This document shows positions 57,247 to 62,822 of a stretch of DNA of 62,822 bases, piece after piece. The translations under genes were made by a program, and so were the position numbers. The stretch comes from an uncultured Collinsella sp. GTDB lineage: Bacteria; Actinomycetota; Coriobacteriia; Coriobacteriales; Coriobacteriaceae. The stretch covers positions 1-62,822 of the forward strand of contig UQTU01000015.1 in NCBI GenBank assembly GCA_900544135.1. Reading direction: 5' to 3'. Under the pieces are notes generated by a model. It was not told where the DNA came from and ran no database searches. It saw only the letters and a program-made list of their open reading frames with translations. The first letter of the stretch is position 1. Each line of letters starts with the position of its first letter.

Positions 57247-57795
57247 CTGTCCGTTCAGTCCCCGCAGGGGACGGTAGCCTAACTCTAATTCATTATTGTC
57301 TCAATTTAGTCGACCACTGGCACGGACGTATCGCGTGAACGGTATCTTTACCTACTTCTTACGCTGACAAGTCATAGGACTGACGCCCTGCTCGTTCGCA
57401 AACGATCCATATCCTCACTCAACTGGTGAGAATCTATGAATAAGAATGATAGTAAGCTGAATATAATCGAATGTAGGTCGAATCGAGGACAAGCGTCATT
57501 TATATGCAGAAAACCGTTTTCACTATGCAATTTTGAATCATGGATTACTTTGAGTGTTCAAGCTTGATTTCCTAGAAAAATAACGTTTACCTAGGAAAAT
57601 CTGCTTTACGAAACTGAAGTGCATCATGGGAAATCATATGCGATATACCGTTCATCGTACTTTGCTGACCGTTCGGGGGCGAGGTAGCATTACGAATGGA
57701 ATTTGGATATAACTAGAGCTGTCAGCAAGCAGCGTCCCATATGGAGGGGCGCTGATACATTCGGCCAGTAAGGCCCGAAAGAAAGGTAGGAGGCC
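57247..57795 (+). promoter_or_regulatory. Long AT-rich control region of the arc operon
   Basis: 549 bases without a convincing gene, visibly AT-richer than its flanks. It includes a perfect inverted repeat TTTCCTAG (57568-57575) / CTAGGAAA (57591-57598) and, near 57523-57541, TATGCAATTTTGAATCAT, which has the ATG-N-A...A-N-CAT shape of an arginine-repressor box. A 43-codon ORF at 57436-57567 is possible but weak. GGTAGGAGG precedes arcA. Binding proteins are inferred, not shown. Confidence 0.5.
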
Positions 57796-59037
57796 ATGAC
57801 GAAAGGTCTGCACGTGCCTTCCGAGATCGGCAAGCTCAGGAAGGTCTGCCTGCACCGTCCCGGCGACGAGCTCCTCAACCTGCCGCCCGACGAGCTCGAG
57901 CGACTCCTGTTCGACGACGTCCCGTTCCTGGAGGTCGCGCAGCAGGAGCACGACACCTTCGCCCAGATCCTGAGGGACCAGGGCGTGGAGGTCCTCTATC
58001 TCGAGAACCTCGTCGCAGAGGTGTTCGACCAGGTCCCCGGCGCCCGCGCCGAGTTCACCGACCAGTACATCGCCGAGGCCGGCATCCGCGGCCAGCACAT
58101 GCCGCAGATCGTCCGCGAGAAGCTGGACTCCATCGAGGATAACCTCGAGTTCGTCAAGAAGACCATGGCCGGCATGACCAAGTCCGAGATCGACATGCCC
58201 CTCACGGCGTCCACGACCCTCGACTCCCTGGTCAACTCCGAGTCCGAGTCCGACCTGATCATCGACCCGATGCCCAACCTCTACTTCACCCGCGACCCGT
58301 TCGCGGTCGTCGGCGAGGGCGTCAACCTCAACCGCATGTACTCGGTCACCCGCAACCGCGAGACCCTGTACGGCAAGTACATCTTCAAGTACCACCCCGA
58401 CTACAAGGACGTCTCGCTGTACTTCCGCCGCGACTGCCAGTTCCACACCGAGGGCGGCGACGTGCTGAACATCAACGAGAAGACCCTCGCCGTCGGCATC
58501 TCCCAGCGCACCCAGGCCGCCGCGATCGACGTCATGGCCCAGAACATCTTCTGGAACTCCGACTCCAAGGTCGAGCGCATCCTGGCCTTCGACATCCCGG
58601 TCTCGCGCGCCTTCATGCACCTCGACACGGTCTTCACCCAGATCGACGTCGATAAGTTCACGATCCACCCCGCCATCATGGGCACCCTGCGCGTCTACGA
58701 GCTGACCGCCGGCAAGAACCCGGGCGACGTGAACATCCGCCTGATCGAGGACACCCTCGAGCACGTCCTGGAGGACGCCACCGGCGTCGACCAGGTCAAG
58801 CTGATCCCCTGCGGCGGCGGCGACCCGATCGCGGCCTCCCGCGAGCAGTGGAACGACGGCTCCAACACCCTGTGCGTCGAGCCCGGCAAGATCTGCGTCT
58901 ACGCCCGCAACACCGTCACCAACGACGTGCTGTACAAGGAGGGCCTGGACCTTCTCGTCGTGCCCTCCGCCGAGCTCTCCCGCGGCCGCGGCGGCCCGCG
59001 CTGCATGAGCATGCCCTTCTGGCGCGAGGACCTCTAA
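57796..59037 (+). CDS. arcA: Arginine deiminase
   Basis: 413 aa. It hydrolyses L-arginine to citrulline and ammonia, the first step of the energy-yielding deiminase pathway. It shows VPSEIGKLRKVCLHRPGDEL, PNLYFTRDPFAVVGEGV, FHTEGGDVLNINEKTLAVGI, RAFMHLDTVFTQIDVDKF, IPCGGGDPIAASREQWNDG and the catalytic Cys in GRGGPRCMSMPF. Codon use is strongly C/G-ending, stronger than in neighbours, as in highly expressed genes. First gene of arcA-arcB-antiporter. Confidence 0.96.
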   Translation: MTKGLHVPSEIGKLRKVCLHRPGDELLNLPPDELERLLFDDVPFLEVAQQEHDTFAQILRDQGVEVLYLENLVAEVFDQVPGARAEFTDQYIAEAGIRGQHMPQIVREKLDSIEDNLEFVKKTMAGMTKSEIDMPLTASTTLDSLVNSESESDLIIDPMPNLYFTRDPFAVVGEGVNLNRMYSVTRNRETLYGKYIFKYHPDYKDVSLYFRRDCQFHTEGGDVLNINEKTLAVGISQRTQAAAIDVMAQNIFWNSDSKVERILAFDIPVSRAFMHLDTVFTQIDVDKFTIHPAIMGTLRVYELTAGKNPGDVNIRLIEDTLEHVLEDATGVDQVKLIPCGGGDPIAASREQWNDGSNTLCVEPGKICVYARNTVTNDVLYKEGLDLLVVPSAELSRGRGGPRCMSMPFWREDL

Positions 59038-59049
59038 GTCTTTCCGTTT

Positions 59050-59097
59050 CCGGTGCGGTCCCCCTACAACCGCACCGGCTTCGCCCGTTAAACGGGC
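59050..59097 (+). terminator. Hairpins between arcA and arcB
   Basis: CCGGTGCGGT pairs with ACCGCACCGG, followed by a second stem GCCCGTTTAACGGGC-like at 59083-59097. No long U tract, so partial termination or mRNA processing between the genes is likely. Confidence 0.55.
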
Positions 59098-59142
59098 AAC
59101 ACTAATACTTACGTAATTCATTTCTTCGAAAGGAATCGAACC

Positions 59143-60138
59143 ATGGGTGTTAACCTCTCCGGCCGTAGCTTCCTCAAGCTTCTCGACCTCACCACCGAGG
59201 AGATCGAGTACCTGCTCAAGCTCTCCAAGAACTTCAAGGATATGAAGCGCGCTGGCGTTCCGCACCGCTATCTCGAGGGCAAGAATATCGTTCTGCTCTT
59301 CCAGAAGACCTCCACTCGTACCCGCTGCGCCTTCGAGGTCGGCGGCATGGATCTGGGCATGGGCGTCACCTACCTCGATCCGGGTTCGTCGCAGATGGGC
59401 AAGAAGGAGTCCATCGAGGACACTGCCCGTGTTCTCGGCCGCATGTATGACGGCATCGAGTTCCGTGGCTTTGCCCAGGACGACGTCGAGGAGCTCGCTG
59501 CTAAGTCCGGCGTGCCCGTGTGGAACGGCCTGACCACTGAGTGGCATCCCACCCAGATGCTCGCCGATATCCTGACCGTCCAGGAGAACTTCAACTACGA
59601 CATCAAGGGCAAGACCCTCGTCTTCATGGGCGACTGCAAGAACAACGTCGCTCGTTCCCTCATGGTCGTCTGCTCCAAGCTCGGCATGAACTTCGTGGCC
59701 TGCGGCCCCGAGGAGTGCATGCCCGCCGACGACGTCATCGAGGCCTGCAAGCCCATCGCCGAGGCCAACGGTTGCACCATCAAGCTGACCACCGACGTCA
59801 AGGACGGCGTCACCGGTGCCGACGTTATCTACACCGACGTGTGGGTCTCCATGGGCGAGCCCGACGAGGTCTGGGCCGAGCGCATCGCTCAGCTCACCCC
59901 GTATCGTGTCACCTCCGAGGTCATGGCTATGGCCAACCCGGGTGCCATCTTCCTGCACTGCCTGCCCAGCTTCCACGACACCAACACCACCATTGGCGCC
60001 GAGAAGTGCGAGCAGTTCGGCATCACCGAGCAGGAGGTCACCGACGAGGTCTTCGAGAGCCCCGCTTCCAAGGTCTTCGACGAGGCCGAGAACCGCATGC
60101 ACACCATCAAGGCTGTCATGTACGCCACGCTCAAGTAA
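59143..60138 (+). CDS. arcB: Ornithine carbamoyltransferase (catabolic)
   Basis: 331 aa, behind AAAGGAA. It converts citrulline and phosphate to ornithine and carbamoyl phosphate in this pathway. It shows the carbamoyl-phosphate motif FQKTSTRTRCAFEVG, DPGSSQMGKKESIEDTARVL, WNGLTTEWHPTQMLADILT, MGDCKNNVARSLMV, DVWVSMGEPDEVWAERI and the ornithine-site HCLPSFHD. No carbamate kinase gene (arcC) follows, so that step must be encoded elsewhere. Confidence 0.95.
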   Translation: MGVNLSGRSFLKLLDLTTEEIEYLLKLSKNFKDMKRAGVPHRYLEGKNIVLLFQKTSTRTRCAFEVGGMDLGMGVTYLDPGSSQMGKKESIEDTARVLGRMYDGIEFRGFAQDDVEELAAKSGVPVWNGLTTEWHPTQMLADILTVQENFNYDIKGKTLVFMGDCKNNVARSLMVVCSKLGMNFVACGPEECMPADDVIEACKPIAEANGCTIKLTTDVKDGVTGADVIYTDVWVSMGEPDEVWAERIAQLTPYRVTSEVMAMANPGAIFLHCLPSFHDTNTTIGAEKCEQFGITEQEVTDEVFESPASKVFDEAENRMHTIKAVMYATLK

Positions 60139-60154
60139 GAGCATCTAGCATCTC

Positions 60155-60190
60155 GCTCGGGGTGTATTGCTGCACACCCCGAGCAGTTTT
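60155..60190 (+). terminator. Terminator or attenuator between arcB and the antiporter gene
   Basis: GCTCGGGGTGT pairs perfectly with ACACCCCGAGC across eight bases, followed by AGTTTTAT. It may reduce expression of the antiporter relative to arcB. Confidence 0.75.
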
Positions 60191-60285
60191 ATCTGGTAAT
60201 AATCTCGCATCAAGCGGCAGGCACGGCACGGAAGAGCCGTTTCTGGCGAGATCAGTAAATGATTTATGAAGGGGGGATGAGAACT

Positions 60286-61764
60286 ATGACTGAGACCGCT
60301 AAGAAAAAGCGCGGTATGCCTTCATCGTTCACCATTCTTCTTGCTCTGCTGGCAATTGTCGCAGTGATTACCGTTATCGTCTCCGGCACGTCCGGCGGCG
60401 CGGTTACTGCCGCCCGTCTGAGCGATTTCTGCACCGCCCCGATTAAGGGCTTCGCTGACGCTCTGCCCGTCTGCCTCTTCGTTATGATCCTGGGCGGCTT
60501 CCTCGGTATGATGACCGAGACCGGCGCCCTGGACAACGGCATCGCCGTTCTGGTGCAGAAGCTTAAGGGCAACGAGATTATGCTCATTCCCGTGCTGATG
60601 CTCATCTTCTCCCTCGGTGGTACCACCTATGGTATGTGCGAGGAGACCGTTCCCTTCTACGCCCTGCTCGCCGCTACCATGATGGCCGCTGGCTTCGACC
60701 CCATGGTCGGTGCCGCTACCGTCCTGCTCGGCGCTGGCTGCGGCTGCCTGGGCTCCACGGTTAACCCGTTCGCCGTCGGCGCTGCCGTCGACGCTCTGAC
60801 CGGCGTTGGCATTGAGGTCAACCAGTCCATCATCATCGGCCTCGGTGCCGTCCTGTGGATTGTCACTACCGCTATGTCCATCTTCTTCGTGATGAGCTAC
60901 GCCAAGAAGGTCAAGGCTGACAAGGGTTCCACCATCCTGTCGATGCAGGAGCTCAAGGACGCCGAAGAGGCTCACGGCAAGGCTGCTTCCGAGGTCCACA
61001 AGGAGGTCAAGCTCACCGGTCGTCAGAAGGGTGTTCTGATTGCCTTCGCCTTCACCTTCGTCGTCATGATCGTCGGCTTCATTCCGCTGGCCGACCTCAA
61101 CGAGGGCGTCGCTAACTTCTTCGACGCTGGCGCTGTCTACGACGCCGACGGTAACGCCGTCGTCCAGGGCTGGTCTGCCCTGATCACCGGCCTGCCCATT
61201 GGCCAGTGGTACTTCGACGAGGCTTCCACCTGGTTCTTCCTCATGGCCGTCCTGATCGGTATCATCGGTGGCCTGTCCGAGAAGCAGATCGTTAACACCT
61301 TTATCACCGGCGCTGCCGACATGATGTCCGTTGTTCTCGTCATCGCCCTCGCCCGTGGTATCTCCGTCCTCATGGCTAACACCGGCCTCGACGTCTTCGT
61401 CCTCGACGCTGCCGCCAATGCTCTGGCTGGCCTGTCCGGCGTGATCTTCGCTCCCATGAGCTTCCTGGTCTACTTCGGCCTGTCCTTCCTGATCCCCTCG
61501 ACCTCTGGTATGGCTACCGTCTCCATGCCCATCATGGGACCGCTGGCTGTTAAGCTCGGCTTCTCGCCCGAGGTCATGGTCATGATCTTCTCCGCCGCCA
61601 TCGGTGTCGTGAACCTGTTCACCCCGACCTCCGGCGCCATCATGGGCGGTCTCGCCCTGGCCAAGATCGAGTGGACGACCTGGCTCAAGTTTGCCCTTAA
61701 GCTCATTGTCGCTCTCTCCGTCGTCTGCGCCGTCATCCTGACCGTTGCCTGCGTGCTGATCTAA
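60286..61764 (+). CDS. YfcC-family antiporter, probable arginine/ornithine exchanger
   Basis: 492 aa from ATG 60286, chosen because AAGGGGGG lies 9 bases upstream; earlier ATGs at 60259 and 60277 are possible. About twelve membrane helices. Family segments: DALPVCLFVMILGGFLGMMT, IFSLGGTTYGMCEETVPFYA, GAGCGCLGSTVNPFAVGAAV, GLSEKQIVNTFITGAADM and IPSTSGMATVSMPIMGPLAV. The YfcC/DcuC superfamily includes basic amino acid exchangers; the arcA-arcB context supports arginine/ornithine. It is followed by a heavily structured 3' region. Confidence 0.88.
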   Translation: MTETAKKKRGMPSSFTILLALLAIVAVITVIVSGTSGGAVTAARLSDFCTAPIKGFADALPVCLFVMILGGFLGMMTETGALDNGIAVLVQKLKGNEIMLIPVLMLIFSLGGTTYGMCEETVPFYALLAATMMAAGFDPMVGAATVLLGAGCGCLGSTVNPFAVGAAVDALTGVGIEVNQSIIIGLGAVLWIVTTAMSIFFVMSYAKKVKADKGSTILSMQELKDAEEAHGKAASEVHKEVKLTGRQKGVLIAFAFTFVVMIVGFIPLADLNEGVANFFDAGAVYDADGNAVVQGWSALITGLPIGQWYFDEASTWFFLMAVLIGIIGGLSEKQIVNTFITGAADMMSVVLVIALARGISVLMANTGLDVFVLDAAANALAGLSGVIFAPMSFLVYFGLSFLIPSTSGMATVSMPIMGPLAVKLGFSPEVMVMIFSAAIGVVNLFTPTSGAIMGGLALAKIEWTTWLKFALKLIVALSVVCAVILTVACVLI

Positions 61765-61901
61765 GTACCCAACGGGTACCCCACGGAAACCTTGACGATC
61801 CTGTAAAGGATCACCTGGTCATCGTCTGTCCGGTGGGGTCAACCCACCGGTAGACTCCTACCTTTAGCCCCCTTCCGTTCCGTGCGCGGGAGGGGGCGCT
61901 C
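61765..61901 (+). terminator. Structured 3' region of the antiporter gene
   Basis: GTACCC/GGGTAC forms directly after the stop. ACCCCACGG (61778-61786) can pair with CCGGTGGGGT (61830-61839), which alternatively pairs as CCGGTGGG with CCCACCGG (61843-61850); the two are mutually exclusive. Then AGCCCCCT pairs with AGGGGGCGCT (61866-61900), followed by CTTGTG. A terminator or switch-like set of stems; the rest of the gap holds the family I element and a further hairpin. Confidence 0.5.
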
Positions 61902-61906
61902 TTGTG

Positions 61907-62045
61907 TTCCGGCGTTTTACCAAACGCCGGAACCGCTCGACGCTGCAAGCCCGCCAGAGCGGCAATCTGACGTTCAATCGTCGGGCATGGCCAAAAGGCC
62001 TATGCCCTCCTCTTTCACGTCACCTTGCTCGCTCTGGCGGGCTTT
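61907..62045 (+). ncRNA. Family I structured 3'-UTR element, copy C (after the arc antiporter)
   Basis: Module hairpin TTCCGGCGTTT-TACC-AAACGCCGGAA followed by TCGACGCTGCA. Main element: outer helix AGCCCGCCAGAGC (61948-61960) with GCTCTGGCGGGCT (62031-62043); conserved GCAATC; inner helix TGACGT/ACGTCA; conserved TCAATCGTCGG and CCTCCTCTTTC; apical GGGCATGGCC-AAAA-GGCCTATGCCC. TTCGCT follows. The internal segments are identical to copy A over more than 20 bases on each strand, while outer and apical helices are different sequences. Confidence 0.75.
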
Positions 62046-62082
62046 CGCTCATATGACCCAATCCACTGTCAAGGGCCACAAT

Positions 62083-62118
62083 GGCCCCGCCGACCGCTTG
62101 CAATCGGTCGGCGGGGCC
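62083..62118. terminator. Strong hairpin near the IS remnant
   Basis: GGCCCCGCCGACCG pairs perfectly with CGGTCGGCGGGGCC across eight bases. It lies between the structured element and the IS110-type fragment; no gene is seen from 62046 to 62329. Confidence 0.7.
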
Positions 62119-62329
62119 TGCCGTTAAACCCGTCCCGGTCCGCCCCCGGCATGTCATCGACGCCTTCGGCTCAGTCTCATATCCGCGGATACCGTTCTGT
62201 CGGCCCGCACTCCATTCCTTCGGCGGGGCTCCCCAAGTCTGACTACGCGCATGCGGCCGCTGCCGCGCGCCCAGCGAAAGCGGGGGTATCCCCGAAGGCT
62301 GCCCGGCTCGCCGGGACGGGGGCTTATGT

Positions 62330-62745
62330 CTATTCCGCGCCCTCTCGGCACATCGTGCCGAGGGCCCACAGCCACCTCACGAGCTCGGCCGCGGTGGCCG
62401 CGTTCGCCTTCGCCTGCGGCATCCCGCGGGCGATCATCTCCTCGCGGCGGCGCAGGAGCCTCTCGGACCCCTTCCTCCCGTGCATCCTTATCTCGAGGGG
62501 CACGCCGGAGCCCTTGGGCATCAGCTTCGGCTGGTGGCCGGCCTGGGCATAGCACCAGGACCCCTCGACAGCCAGCTTCCTGACGAGCGCGTTGCCGGCC
62601 CCGCTGATCCCGCCGAGGCGCACGGAGTCCGCGCTCGACCTCTGCTTCGGGGCGAGGCCGAAGTAGGACGTCACCTGCCTGCCGGAGCGGAACCTCGAGA
62701 AGTCGCCGACCTCGGACGCGAAGGCGGCGGCGAGCGCGAACCCGC
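62330..62745 (-). pseudogene. IS110-family transposase, C-terminal fragment
   Basis: The reading frame ends at 62330 and shows the C-terminal Transposase_20 domain of IS110-type enzymes: FALAAAFASEVGDFSRFRSG, RQVTSYFGLAPKQRSSADS, VRLGGISGAGNALVRKLAVE. The N-terminal DEDD catalytic domain is missing. The similarity stops near 62745, where base composition shifts to AT-rich and the frame runs on by chance into unrelated codons up to 62818. It is therefore a 5'-truncated element. IS110 elements carry a noncoding bridge RNA; the 62046-62329 flank is where such sequence could remain. Confidence 0.75.
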
Positions 62746-62822
62746 TGTTAGCGCTACTGTAAAAACAACCATTTTGACCAACGCTCAACAACCAATCATG
62801 CCAACGCAATCCCGCCATTTGC

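Noticed and set aside
57436..57567. 43-codon ORF upstream of arcA
   Set aside because: A GGTGAG site is present, but the peptide looks random and the region overlaps likely regulator sites; not called without conservation data.
57652..60144. 830-codon open frame on the minus strand
   Set aside because: It is the antisense shadow of arcA and arcB, kept open by their strong C/G third-position bias; its translation is repetitive Asp/Val/Gly/His and matches no family.
13691..62045. Reading the structured elements as CRISPR or as ordinary terminators
   Set aside because: The copies are dispersed, each with different stems and no regular spacers. Intrinsic terminators do not keep conserved internal strands, and family II lacks a U tract.

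Overview
This window is about 62.8 kb of GC-rich bacterial chromosome. It most resembles a gut Coriobacteriia genome of the Collinsella type. That is an inference from the gene set: a three-gene arginine deiminase operon, L-lactate dehydrogenase, acetate kinase plus phosphotransacetylase, acetylase-route lysine genes, a D-aspartate ligase with a racemase, ECF vitamin/amino-acid transport and polyphosphate kinase. I see no rRNA, tRNA or CRISPR array.

Layout. 1-2.2 kb: two minus-strand hypothetical proteins with long low-complexity regions. 2.36-6.63 kb: a visibly AT-richer island with a small acidic protein, a DUF2087 protein, an MFS exporter, a B12-binding radical SAM enzyme and, 13 bases behind it, a 36-residue ORF ending in Cys-His, closed by a terminator. 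It reads like a small RiPP (modified peptide) or peptide-cofactor cluster and is the best candidate here for an undescribed biosynthetic system. 6.7-13.6 kb: nadE, an aminotransferase, ldh, a DUF2974 hydrolase and a nucleoid-associated protein. 13.9-19.6 kb: lysine biosynthesis (dapH, dapB, an in-frame lysA-dapA fusion behind a lysine riboswitch, and a divergent M20 deacylase). 19.7-26.6 kb: an MFS transporter, an M20 dipeptidase, both subunits of an aconitase-X enzyme and an old-yellow-enzyme reductase. 26.9-32.8 kb: FxLYD protein, HTH protein, Ser/Thr kinase, secreted coiled-coil lysozyme-like protein, D-aspartate ligase and racemase. 33-36.4 kb: an ECF transporter (T, fused A1A2, S) whose S gene follows a Trp-Trp-Trp leader peptide and an attenuator, pointing to tryptophan uptake. 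36.6-44 kb: C69 dipeptidase, lipid kinase, RNase D, YugP-type protease, xseA/xseB and a HIT protein. 44-48 kb: two tandem acetate kinases and pta. 48-54.6 kb: UDP-galactopyranose mutase, a glycosyltransferase, P1 peptidase, Maf, a DJ-1 protein and an RNA methyltransferase. 54.7-61.8 kb: polyphosphate kinase and arcA-arcB-antiporter. The right edge holds a 5'-truncated IS110-type transposase.

Between genes there are two families of long structured elements, each in three copies, all directly 3' of a gene and in the sense orientation. In both, the helices differ in sequence between copies yet stay complementary while short internal segments are conserved. Family I follows dapH, the ECF S gene and the arc antiporter. 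Family II follows pta, the glycosyltransferase and the P1 peptidase. A third set of short hairpins carries a GGGAC-type motif and looks like REP/RAYT-type repeats. The covarying 3'-UTR elements and the peptide cluster are the two things most worth following up.
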